This document shows positions 10,775-20,449 of a DNA stretch of 64,000 nucleotides, in pieces. The first letter of the stretch is position 1, and every line of letters starts with the position of its first letter. Position numbers and translations under genes: made by a program. The notes under the pieces were generated by a model. The model did no database searches, was not told the DNA's origin, and worked only from the letters and a program-made list of their open reading frames with translations. Source of the DNA: Hermetia illucens (taxonomy: Eukaryota; Arthropoda; Insecta; Diptera; Stratiomyidae); contig NC_051849.1 of assembly GCF_905115235.1 (NCBI RefSeq), positions 165,778,091 through 165,842,090 on the forward strand. Reading direction: 5' to 3'.

Positions 10775-10912
10775 ATCATCATCAACGGCGCAATAACCGG
10801 TATCCGGTCTAGGCCTGCTTTAATAAGGAACTCAAGACATCCTGGTTTTGCGGCGTGGTCCACCAATTCGATACCCCGAAAAGCTGTCTGGCGTCCTGGC
10901 CTACGCGAAATT
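10775..10912 (-). mobile_element. 3' terminal fragment of the RTE-2 LINE
   Basis: About 135 bp nearly identical to the 3' end of the long RTE-2 copy at 33498-33640, in the same - orientation, including 'aaccggtatccggtctaggcctgc' and 'agctgtctggcgtcctggcc'. It is a strongly 5'-truncated insertion, as is normal for LINEs. Confidence 0.85.
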
Positions 10913-11159
10913 GAGTTATCGTTTTCTTAAATTATAAAAAAAATATGTAACTTATTATGAAGCCAGTTTATTTCTCGATATATTGCTGATGGGATTTGAT
11001 TATGTATAGTTTCTTAAATAAAATAAAACTTTCAAGTATCATTAAATACGTCTTTAGGAAGGTTTAGGCTAAATTTTGACATGCCAATTCTTCCATTGTC
11101 ATTCTCTTGTGCTTTAAAAATTTGATTATATTGACCTAAGATCATAAAAGGTTAGTTCT

Positions 11160-11226
11160 GATGAATGGTTTTTCCAGAGTTTTGCCCGGGGAGGAAGGAG
11201 GATGATCATAAGGACTGAGTAATTAG
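11160..11226 (+). promoter_or_regulatory. Composite upstream element of forkhead gene 1
   Basis: GAATGGTTTTTCCAGAGT (11163-11180), followed 30-40 nt later by TAATTAG (11220-11226). In the same orientation relative to transcription and at a similar distance (about 360 nt from the initiator), the pair recurs upstream of the - strand forkhead genes at 29069-29136 and 43177-43254, and with a degenerate TAATTA at 56339. The GGTTTTTCC core resembles a Rel/Dorsal site and TAATTA a homeodomain site. Those binder identities are inference. Confidence 0.65.
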
Positions 11227-11504
11227 TTGCGGAATAGATTATTGAAAGTCAAAAACCTCTCATTGCCTATAATATCATAAGGAGATGACGTCAATGTGAT
11301 GTTTGCTTTTGAAGAAAGAAAGGTAAAAAGGTAATTAAAGGAGTAACACGCTGAAGATAGCGTATGGCTTAGTGTAACTCTTAAAAGTTGCTGGTAAATA
11401 CGTATGTATGTATATGGATGCAGGTAACTATATATTAACCATCATTGGGGAGGGAAGACAAAGAAAGCAATAGTTTCTGAAGTTTTGATCGTATTCTATT
11501 CCGT

Positions 11505-11545
11505 ATATAAAATGATCGGGTTATGCAAATCAATCTTATTCAGTC
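11505..11545 (+). promoter_or_regulatory. Core promoter of forkhead gene 1
   Basis: TATATAAAA at 11505-11513 and the arthropod initiator TCAGTC at 11540-11545, with the presumed +1 A at 11542, 37 nt from the TATA start. The predicted 5' UTR is 140 nt. The three other complete forkhead genes show 36 nt and a TCAAT initiator. Confidence 0.75.
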
Positions 11546-11681
11546 ATCGTTGGAACCGCCGATAAGTCTGAAACTCATCATTCATATTTCATTGTTTTGC
11601 AGAAGACGTAGTTTACTTCAACTTATCCAGTGGCTCCACTTAGTGCTTACTTTTGAAGTGAAAATTACTATTTTAAAAGAA

Positions 11682-12248
11682 ATGGCGTTCCATTCGAAAT
11701 TCAGCATACGAGCCATCCTTGGTGAAGAGATAGAAACTGTCCCCCGTCCCGTAAACGGAGAAGATCACCGGGAACGACCCAACCTGGAGCGCCCCAAATT
11801 TTCTTACGATTCTTTAATCATGATGGCGATAAGAGCAAGTCCCAACAGACGTTCGACATTGGCGGAAATTTATAACTACATCGAGAAACATTTTGCATAT
11901 TATCGGACCTGTAAAACAGATTGGCAAAATGCCATTCGTCATAATTTGAGCATGAATGAGTATTTTGTCAGAAGTCCCCGTGAATTAGACGAGCCTGGTC
12001 GTGGAGGATATTGGAGCCTGTCGTTCGCAGGCCAACATTCATTTGTTGGGAATGATACAGGGAGACTACGCCAACCTCCGGTTCCTCCAGCACCAATTAT
12101 GAACTGCTATTTCGTACCTGCGCCTGTGATGGGTGGGGTGGTGGCATATCAGTACGAGAATTCTGGAGCAGTTGGAGGCATGTATTATCAGATGGCGGGT
12201 CCTATACTCAAAGCGCCGGAAGACGAAGTTGCCAACATCCTTCGTTGA
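11682..12248 (+). CDS. Forkhead transcription factor, FoxG/sloppy-paired-like (gene 1)
   Basis: 188 residues, single exon. Residues 7-13 are FSIRAIL, an eh1 motif that binds Groucho co-repressors. The forkhead domain spans about residues 37-132, with the recognition helix WQNAIRHNLSMNEYF (81-95) keeping the canonical His at 87. After wing 2 comes GNDTGRLRQPP, comparable to the GxTTGKLRR end of sloppy-paired/FoxG domains. The tail is Pro/Tyr/Met-rich (YQYEN, YYQMAGP). The ATG at 11682 is preferred because it aligns with the starts of the paralogues. The in-frame ATG at 11523 lies before the predicted transcription start. A nuclear DNA-binding repressor is inferred. It is the only copy on the + strand and the most divergent. 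A possible poly(A) signal ATTAAA lies at 12329. Family is certain; orthology to a named fly gene is not. Confidence 0.92.
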   Translation: MAFHSKFSIRAILGEEIETVPRPVNGEDHRERPNLERPKFSYDSLIMMAIRASPNRRSTLAEIYNYIEKHFAYYRTCKTDWQNAIRHNLSMNEYFVRSPRELDEPGRGGYWSLSFAGQHSFVGNDTGRLRQPPVPPAPIMNCYFVPAPVMGGVVAYQYENSGAVGGMYYQMAGPILKAPEDEVANILR

Positions 12249-13440
12249 TTTAATTCCCTTTAATTAATTACTGTTATTTAAGAACAGATAAGATTAAGCT
12301 AAAATTATTTGTACCATATTAGAGTTAAATTAAAAATGTAAAAAGGACTTCAAATAGCTTTGGATAAAATTTGGATGAAATTTGACGCGGCATCGACAAA
12401 TTCGATGCAGTGCAATCAATTGTGCGCCGCTTTTAAAGTAGTTAAATGGTTTAGAAATTTCCATAAGATAGTTTGGAACACATATGTAGAATGATAAATG
12501 TAGTCGAAAGAAAAGTATTTATAAATATAACGTTTTTGAATTCATTTTGAAGGATTTAGAACAAATTTCGGATAAGGTCGAAAAGGTCGCAAAGATTGAT
12601 TAAGCGATATTTGCAGGAAACTTCAGAAATGTGGAGGTAATTTTCAACTATATATATTATTGCATGCGTAATAAATTGGTGAGCCTATTAACGAGTACTT
12701 TAATATTTATGCAACTTTTTTAGTATAGCCCAGGCAAAGAATATGCTGGTTATTACAGTTCTAAAGCCCTCCGCCCCCATTATGAGATGTGAAGCTTCGA
12801 TATGTTACTCGGAATCTGCATCGAGCAACGAAGATACAAAAGCGCAATACATCTAGAGTTATTCTATGCTTTTTGTATTATACATTAACTTGGGTCTTTG
12901 TAGCATACCTTACTGAGATTCTGTGCAATGTGCAGAACTTTCTGTTCTTTCTTTTTGGGGGTGACTCCAGTGCTTGTTTTTGGGAAATTATTATTATTTT
13001 CATCAGCAACAATTCCTTCCTTGAAGAAGCTCAAAACAGAGTTATTAATCTATAGAAAGCAACAAGCTTTTGCCGTTTACGCTCAAAATATTCGTAGTTT
13101 CCGAGAAATTCTAAGTTGTCGGCTAGTATTGAAATTTGAGTTGCTCTGAAAATGTAATGTAAGTAGACAATTGCTAAGTTTTCCAGCTCTTTCATTTCTG
13201 CATCCTGGAGGTTCCTGGATTGACATGTTTTTTCTGCAAATAGAATAATTCGCCTTTTTGAGAAGGACCCAGGAGAAACGAGTCCCAGGAGTATGCAATT
13301 CTAACCAATAAGCAAAACCACCTCACGCGACGCTCCAACTTTTTGTATGACACTGGCATGAGACGGAACCCGCCATCAATGAGATAACATGACTGATTTT
13401 TTAACCCACCATGGAAATGGCGGAAACCAATAAATTTGTC
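12249..13440. other. 3' flank of forkhead gene 1 and spacer
   Basis: AT-rich. Open frames at 12789-13055 and 12928-13149 overlap each other, are rich in Phe/Leu/Ile as expected from composition, and carry no known motif. No repeat partner was found. Confidence 0.45.
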
Positions 13441-13449
13441 TTGGTATAT

Positions 13450-13850
13450 TTTTTTCTTTCTTTATGGGTGAAAGTGGAAATCTTAAAAAGTCGCAGCTGC
13501 GCCATGTTGCAACAATGTGTGGGATTCTTATCCACTAAAACCACCCCCACATCCCGGCCTATATTCTCCGAAGGACTCCCGTGAAGTATTACTTCGCGAG
13601 GAGGGCTGTGGTTTACACCAGAACACTAAGTCACGCATCCGTCGCTTCTCCTGTGTCGCAGTTACTGTCGGGCATTCCAATTTGCTTTCGACCTCAGCGT
13701 CTCCTCCACAAAGTTGTGAAATTCGATAACACCGTTGAGGGTGTCGTTTAAACTCTTTCTTTTGCGAATCTCGGACAATGGAATGCATTTGCCACTAGGC
13801 GAGAAACACTCCTTCCTATATGCACGATTCAAATGGGCGTATGAACCATG
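13450..13850 (-). mobile_element. LINE ORF1-like fragment, second copy
   Basis: Diverged copy of 10000-10345: same 'gtggaaatctta', 'ccactaaaaccacccccac' and 'gtgaagtattacttcgcgag' landmarks. A - strand frame (13528-13788) is basic (TQEKRRMRD). A C-terminal-like piece with FVEETLRSKANW (13662-13853, -) resembles LVEELLKSEENW of the first copy, which suggests both derive from the C-terminal/3' part of an R1-like element. Confidence 0.45.
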
Positions 13851-13929
13851 CAAGCCTGATTTAAACAGCCAAGTCTAAGGCTTTATGGCTGTTGGGAGAA
13901 AAGGATTGCATTTAATTTGAACAAGAGTC

Positions 13930-14880
13930 ACGGGAATGTCACTTATGTTGATTTTTGTCACCGAATCTTGTTCATTTCAACCCTGTAAATAACGCTCCAC
14001 GGGTTAACATTTGCTTCAAGGCACCACTGTTTGTTTCAATTCCGCTTACTAATCCGCATAGCATTCTTAAAGTTACTTCGAAGATCACGGTTTTCATTCT
14101 CAGACTGTCGATGTTTTGGCTTCCTTTTTGTCCTTTGGTGAAGTCTCCTCAGGACACGATAATCTCAACAGCGAGATTTCTTGGTTCCACCCGTAGTTTG
14201 GTTTCCTACTGTGATAGAACTTCCGTCTCGCATTGAATAGTTGCATGCCTCAGTTACCTACTGGCATAGCCCGCTCACTTTTTGCAAAACATTTCCCTAC
14301 GGGTCGTAATCTTCTTCTAAAACCGCCGGGAATGTTGCTTCTTCGATAGTTTCAGTGGACCACCCAGTTATTTTGATTTTTCTCCTTCTGTTGCTCATTC
14401 GACTGCCGTCTCTTTCGTTTCTAATGTCGAGGCGTCCAGCTCCGCGAAAGTTTCAAGCACGATTTGGCTCCTGATATTTGTCACCTGACTTCCTCAGTCT
14501 ACGATGCACGCATTGAAATCGCCGGGAATGATTTTGGGGCTGTTGTCTGTATCGATGAACGCTAAACCATCTAGCATCTTCTCATATTGCGCTTATGTTG
14601 AACTAGAAGGAGCGTAACAGCTGTAGATATGGACGCCATTGACTTTTACTCCCACAAAGCCTACTCCCGGGAATGCAATTGTTCCTTGAATGGCTTGCCG
14701 TGTGCATGCCCATATCGCTGTGTTTCCAAATGAGTCTTTCACGGTACTATCGTAATATCGGTAAGGTTCGCAGAATACCGCCAAGTCCACATTCGACTCT
14801 AGAATGGTTTGCGAGAGCAAGTCATGAGCTGCTTCGTAATAGTTTAAGTTGATTTATATCAACCTCATTTAGCCCTGCGA
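13930..14880 (-). mobile_element. R1-like LINE endonuclease relic
   Basis: The - strand frame 14593-14820 reads LSQTILESNVDLAVFCEPYR and AIWACTRQAIQG, the start of the endonuclease domain (Glu of EPYR is catalytic). Farther along, IIPGDFNA and WGSQVTNIRSQIVLETFAEL-like text follow after stops. 13930-14370 reads like the linker before the RT. The same endonuclease is present at 24190-24500 and 60130-60574. Several stops make it a fossil. Confidence 0.75.
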
Positions 14881-15790
14881 TTCAGATCCTTCCTATATAC
14901 CGGACCGGTAAATAAACATTCTTTCTCGTTCTACATACTTAGTTTGATTCCTGGGTATCCTTTTCATAGCCAATTTTTGTTTACGGGTGGGCGCGACCAG
15001 GTCCTTCATTAGGAACCTAATTTCGTAATGGTCTAACCGTGGACAAAAATGGCTGTAATGAAAAAACTACTCGGAACTTTCACCGGCTTAGCTTTCTTCG
15101 ATGAAGAGGCTTTTTTCTTCTTGGTCACCCGACTTACTCCGACCCTATCCCCTATCCCTGGGGGAAACCTACATACAGGAAGAATAGATATTGAAACCTA
15201 TGCGGCAGAGTTTTGGAACCCTAGTGCCGGTGGCCTTCTGGAGTGGGAAGCAAGTTCCCGACCGTCAATTGTCCTCGATTACAGTGCTTTGGTGGTTGGT
15301 CGGTTACTTGGGCACCGTTGTCCAAGTAGTTAGGAAATAAAGATTTCTTTTGGACACTTGCGGGATGCTAAAAGGCACATCACCGATGGTGCAAGGACAA
15401 CAATGATGCTCATAGGTTGGTTATCATCTCTAAGAAAAGTTTCGATCCGCAACTAAGTACACCCTGCTGCTTCGTAAATAGAAAGAGGGGATGCCGCAGG
15501 CAGTAATATATGCTTAGTACTTAGAATTTTGAACATAACCAAAAAATCAACACAGCATTGCACATTAGTGCAGGATCTACCCTGACAGACATCTAAGAGA
15601 ATTGAGTCGAAGTCATCATAGTCACCGAGCTTTACTTTAACAACAACCGCGACGCCTGAGCAAAAGATGTAACTGGCAAAGTGCAATTTGGTCATATAGA
15701 AATCAAGCCATCCAGGAAATGAAGTTCCCGAAATTTGGGTTTGTCAGAGTAGAATTCGAAGAAATGGCAGATAAGATGGTTTGGAATGCG
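14881..15790. other. Unassigned, possibly LINE ORF1 material
   Basis: On the - strand around 15060-15140 the translation has a Lys/Ser-rich patch (KKKKASSSKKAKPVKV) such as occurs in LINE ORF1 proteins. The 'gattcctgggtatccttttcatagcca' segment (14950) is similar to 24750-24780 and 52185-52205, 5' of R1-like relics. The frames at 15049-15333 (+) and 15453-15695 (-) are not otherwise recognisable. Confidence 0.35.
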
Positions 15791-15794
15791 AACA

Positions 15795-17873
15795 TTTGAT
15801 GTTGAATGGTCTCGAGAGTGATCCTACTGCTTTTATATGGCCTTGCGCATTGGTCAGTGTCAGTCTAGTCAGTCTTATCAATTTCAATGGTGCAACTGTT
15901 GTCCATATTCCAACAGTTTTTCCATCACTTGTCGCAGAGAGAATCTGATCTGTTGGTGATTTGCCTGGAGTGAAGCCTGTTTGGTATGGGCCAATGATGT
16001 TCTGGGCGTATGGGGCTATCCGGTCTAGAAAGATAGCGGAGAATATCTTATATATGGTACTCAGCAAGTGATATATCTATAATTGCTGCACTGCGTGATA
16101 TCTCCCTTTTTATGTATGAGACAGATAATGCCTCACTGCCAGTTGCTAAGCATTGATTCGCTGTTCCACACATTAAGCATCAGTTGGTGGACCACGTCGT
16201 GTAAATGGTCGCCTCCATATTTAACCAATTCGGCTATAATTTTATCGACTCCTGGCCACCTATGGTTTTCAAGCTGGTGAATTGCACGGACTATTTCTGC
16301 TATGCTTGGTGGTGGCAGCAACTCACCCCTATTTGGGTTATTGAGCATTTCATCAAAATGCTCAATCCATCGTTCGAATATGTCCATTCTGTCGGAAATC
16401 AGATTTCCCTCTTTGTCTCGGCAGGATGAGTATCGAGCTGTATAAGGCTTTATCTTGCTGACTTGTCGGCAAAACTTCCGCGATTGGTGCAGTTGCTCTC
16501 AGCATTTTTCGAGTTCACAGACCTGTTGGTTCTCCCAGGCTTCTTTCATTCGACTGTGAAGTCGCTTCTTCGCTTGATGGAGATCTTGGTAGGTCCCCGC
16601 ACGTGCCCGCGTTCTTTGAGAATGCAACGCTACTCGATATGTGGCATTCTTCCGTTCCGTTGTTAGCTTACATTCATCGTCAAATCAGCCGTTTTGACTT
16701 TTCTGCGGCTGAGGCCAGGCATATTGTGGCCGTATCAACGATAGCGTTCTTCAGGTGGTTGTGAAGATCATTTGTTGATGATTCATCTCCAGGACATCTG
16801 TTAGCTGCGGTTATTGCGGCGTCCATTTGCCCCTTATAGGTGTTATGGAGGGCTGTGTTGTGAATGGGTTCAGTATTCACTCTCATCTGATTATCAGAGG
16901 AGATTGTGGGTGGTGTTGTAATTCGCGCTCGGAGCACCATGCCAACGAGATAGTGATCCGAGTCTAGATTGGCCCCCCTATATGTTCTGACATTGATAAA
17001 AGCTGAATGTGGCGGCGTTCAATCAGCACGTGGTAAATTTGGTTGATAGTGGTCCCGTCTGGAGAGCCCCTCGTATGTTTGTGGACCGCTTTCTGCGCAA
17101 ACCAGGTACTTCCAACAACCATTTTGTGCGATATTGCTAATTGAATAGTTAGTTATCATTGGGATCACTATGTAAGCTATGGGTGCCAACGTATCGCCTG
17201 AATATCGGCTCAGACCCTACTTGACTTTTGAAATCTCCAAGTATGATTTTGATATCATACTTGGGATAAGTGTCGAGGGTCCGCTCAACTGCCTCGTAGA
17301 AGGTATCCTTCTCCGACTCTGCAGTCTCCTCTGTAGGGGCGTGAATATTAATGAGGCTTGAATTTTTAAATTTGCCTTGCAAACACAGAGTACATAGCCA
17401 TTCGCTTATATTTTCAAAGCCGATAACAGCAGGTTTAATTTTTGGTTGATTAAGAAACCTACCCCGAACAAATGGTTTACTGGATGGTCGCTATAATATA
17501 TAGTCTAGCAACTCTTCGCCAGGAAACCGGTCCATGCAACGCATTTCTTGCACCGCTGTTACATCAGCCTTATATTGGGACAGGGTACTATCTAGCTGCT
17601 TGGCAGCTCCATCTCTGTACAGGGAGCGCACGTTCCAACGTTCGTCCCGAGTTCATCGTTGTAAAGTCCATCCTGCCTTAGGCTCTTTCTGTGGTAACGT
17701 TGGTTTTCCATGTAGGATTGTCTCCGTCTGCAGCTTTTCGTTAAGGTGAAGCTCCCAGCGTCCAGCACGTGGAGGTCAAGATAGGCTTTGGTAGTAGAGC
17801 TGTTGGTGTTGGTTCAGCAGGTCTTTCCTAGGCTTCATCGTTGGTACTAATCCACGCTTCGCCCTGGGACCGC
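15795..17873 (-). mobile_element. Truncated RTE-2 LINE copy
   Basis: Collinear with 34495-36825 of the long RTE-2 copy. It runs from the RT palm (SLSRPF at 15800; IIGPYQTGFTPGK, 15744-16067) through the linker (16133-16940) to the endonuclease C-terminal half (17149-17382, YDIKIILGDF) and 5' coding start. It lacks the RT C-terminus and 3' UTR, has internal deletions, and is broken by many frame changes. It still shows 'cagtctcctctgtagg' near 17322 where the long copy has lost one base. Confidence 0.85.
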
Positions 17874-18094
17874 CGATTCTGTATCGTGTTATCGAATATT
17901 AGTAATAACAACCGCAGAGTCACTAGAAAATTGGCAATAAGGGTAAGATGGTTACAGTTAATCCCCGTATTGAGAAGTAGATGCTGCAAACATACAGCGA
18001 AATTATTTGACACAATTCCTAACAGGTATTTATACGATGGGACAATGTAATTTAAGGAAAAATGACAGAGGGAAAGGTTAATGATCCTTCTTAA

Positions 18095-18240
18095 GCTTTT
18101 GTGTGAAACAAAACCTTATTAGAATCGATTCACTGTGTGTCTGCCTATTTGTCTGTCACACCTGATTTGCTCAAAAACGGCTAAATCGGTTGTCACGAAG
18201 TATGGTGAGAAGGAGCGGTCGGGTTTTTTCCCTTGGGTAG
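18095..18240 (+). repeat. FB repeat end fragment
   Basis: 'tttgtgtgaaacaaaacctta', a TGTCTG-rich stretch and 'aaaaacggctaaatcggttgtcac' match the outer segment of FB copies at 9190 and 24937. Confidence 0.6.
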
Positions 18241-18700
18241 CAACTATGTGGGTAACATTCTGACGGGAAAGTAACTGTAATTTCTAACAAAAGAGCCGCA
18301 GGAATGAAGTAGATTGTTAATAAATTTATCTGATTTGTTATATAGTGGCTAAATACCAAAAGCGTAGAATCGAAACAAAACAGGAGCAGTGTTACCTCCA
18401 GGCAAAGGGGGAGCCAAGCCTTAAATCAAGTAGCCGTATGTGATTATGAAACTTACCAACCACTTCCTGTGTAGTTCAACTTAAAACACGCGTCTGCTCC
18501 ATGTCACGATGGAACAAAGTATCACTGTATCACTGTGTTCTATAGTGAAAAGGATGAATCCAGTTTTCTCAATTTTTGCTAAAAATCATTTGCTGCATAA
18601 GAAACCAATTAGTTAAGGTAAGAGGTTAAGTAGAAATGAGAAAACAGGGTAGTGGTAAAGACGAAATATAAGCTGCTGGCAATAATTCGGGAATATACTG
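18241..18700. other. Spacer, nothing recognised
   Basis: No coding or repeat signal was seen between the FB fragment and the 3' flank of the forkhead pseudogene. Confidence 0.45.
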
Positions 18701-18849
18701 TCATTGTGGTAGTGTAAGATGAAATACTTTGTAATAATGGTAAAATAATTTTTCTTTAATTCTATTATATGCCATTTAGATTTACAATCATTTCGGGCTC
18801 TTAACTGCTTTTTCTAGTCTTTCCAATTAAAACTACTATTAACTAAACC

Positions 18850-19377
18850 CTATTTTAGTTTTAAACATGCTAAGCTGTCAAAGGTTATAAGTCGGTCATG
18901 TCTGCTATATCTGTCCCATATTGTTATGCGCTGGATGCTTTTGAAAAATGGGTGCCACCATTTGATAGCACATGCACCCAGGTACGCCACAATCTCCATA
19001 TTGGTATGCTGTACCGTGTATAGCAGGCACGGGTACATAATGGCAATTCATCGGAGGTGCTGGAGCCGCTGCAGCCAGGATCATCGTATTCACGGGAAAG
19101 TCTCACGAAAGGTTCACTTACACTCAAATTGTTACGAATAGCATTCTGCCAATCTGTTTTGCATGTCCTATAATATTCGAAATGGTTTTTTATGTACTCA
19201 TATATTTCCGCTAGTGTCAAACGTCCACTGGCTCGTCTTTATTGCTATCATGATTAACGCATCATACAAAAATTTGGGCCTATCAACATTGCGTGCTGCG
19301 ATGCTCTAGTCTTCATTTACTGCTCCAGTTTCTTCACCAAGGATAAAGCCGATGAAAAAGTTTGAACTAAACGACAT
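18850..19377 (-). pseudogene. Forkhead pseudogene 1
   Basis: Starts with ATG at 19377 (MSFSSNF.IGFILGEE, eh1 decayed at two positions). It has an in-frame TAG about 24 codons in and a 2-bp deletion at the position of SPSGRLTL, so the domain continues in another frame (19220 down: [31 protein letters not shown]). A further deletion of roughly 90 nt removes wing 2 from after DDPG, and the tail ([16 protein letters not shown]) is again in a different frame. The recognition helix has Asn in place of His. Its 3' flank (18715-18850) resembles that of forkhead gene 3 (41990-42180), so gene 3 is its closest intact relative. Confidence 0.9.
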
Positions 19378-19730
19378 TTTGTTCAATTAAATTAAAGGAG
19401 TTCTCTCTCAGTATAAATTAGTAACATCAAGGATGGTTTTTGGTTTTCGCAAAACTGTAATTTTATAAAAGATATATTAACAATCGACGTTTTTTTTTAT
19501 CAGGTAGATGATGATCTCAGGTAAGCTATAGTTGATTATCCTTCAGCTTCACAGGTGGACCCTTATACAGCAAACGCAAAATCACCCTAGCTTCTGATAT
19601 ATCTTTCTCTCTCTTTGTTTCTAATTTCCCATCAATTAGACATTCACTTCAATATGGATATAGATTTACCATCAGAATCAGAACAATAAGAGGTAGTTTA
19701 GCATTTCTTGAGTACCTATGATTTCTTCAT

Positions 19731-20140
19731 CCTTTTAATTACCTTTGTCGGCATCATATCCTGCAATCAAATCTTTCCTTTGACATCAACAAGAAATAAT
19801 ATTACAGTCAACGGCGATCATTTCACCAGTGATTATAGTTTGACACCTAATTACACAGTATCTTAGAGTAGTCAGACAAGATCTGGAAAAACCGTGTATT
19901 CAAGGATTCATCAGAATCTGAACAACGAGAAGCAAGGCATGACCTACAACATCTAGGTGTTCATAATCCTTTTAATTAACTTTGTCGCCTTTCTGTGCTG
20001 GATTCGGATGCTTCCTTTAACGTTAACTATTTATAATATTTTAGTCAACAAAAATCAAATCCTTTTTGGCACCTAATTAGCCGTTACGTGCGATTATTTT
20101 CGATATTGTTAGACAGGACTCTGGAAAAACCATTCATTTA
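19731..20140 (-). promoter_or_regulatory. Two ~240-bp upstream modules of forkhead pseudogene 1
   Basis: Two related units begin with CCTTTTAATTA at about 19731 and 19973 and end with a TCTGGAAAAACC box at 19883 and 20119. Internally both share a 'cctttgtcgcc'-type start, a 'cagtcaac' block and an 'acctaatta' block. The proximal unit corresponds to the composite element of the intact genes. Past the distal unit is CAGGTA at 20175. Confidence 0.7.
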
Positions 20141-20449
20141 AAATGGGATTTGGAATTTAGGGATCAGTAAATTGCAGGTACATGCACTCGTATATTGTTC
20201 GGAAACAATAGGTATATTTGTAATCGTATGAAAATGTGTGAAGATATGATATTATGTATTCATGATAAGATTAATTACATATTTATTGGTACTTGCAATT
20301 TTGATAAATTTTGTTAATGGTATTGGACATTACGATAATTCGCTTATAAGTGGCCCATATACGATTTTGAGAATTATCACTAGTATGAGTTCGCAGGAAC
20401 GTTCTCCTCGGAGAATTCAACAAATATCTCTGGACAAGTAATAAACATA

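Noticed and set aside
11523-11681. N-terminal extension of forkhead gene 1 (53 residues)
   Set aside because: The upstream ATG precedes the predicted transcription start, and the paralogues all start at the position equivalent to 11682.
12789-13149. Membrane protein gene downstream of forkhead gene 1
   Set aside because: Two overlapping frames of hydrophobic residues in T-rich DNA; no start context, promoter or homologous motif.
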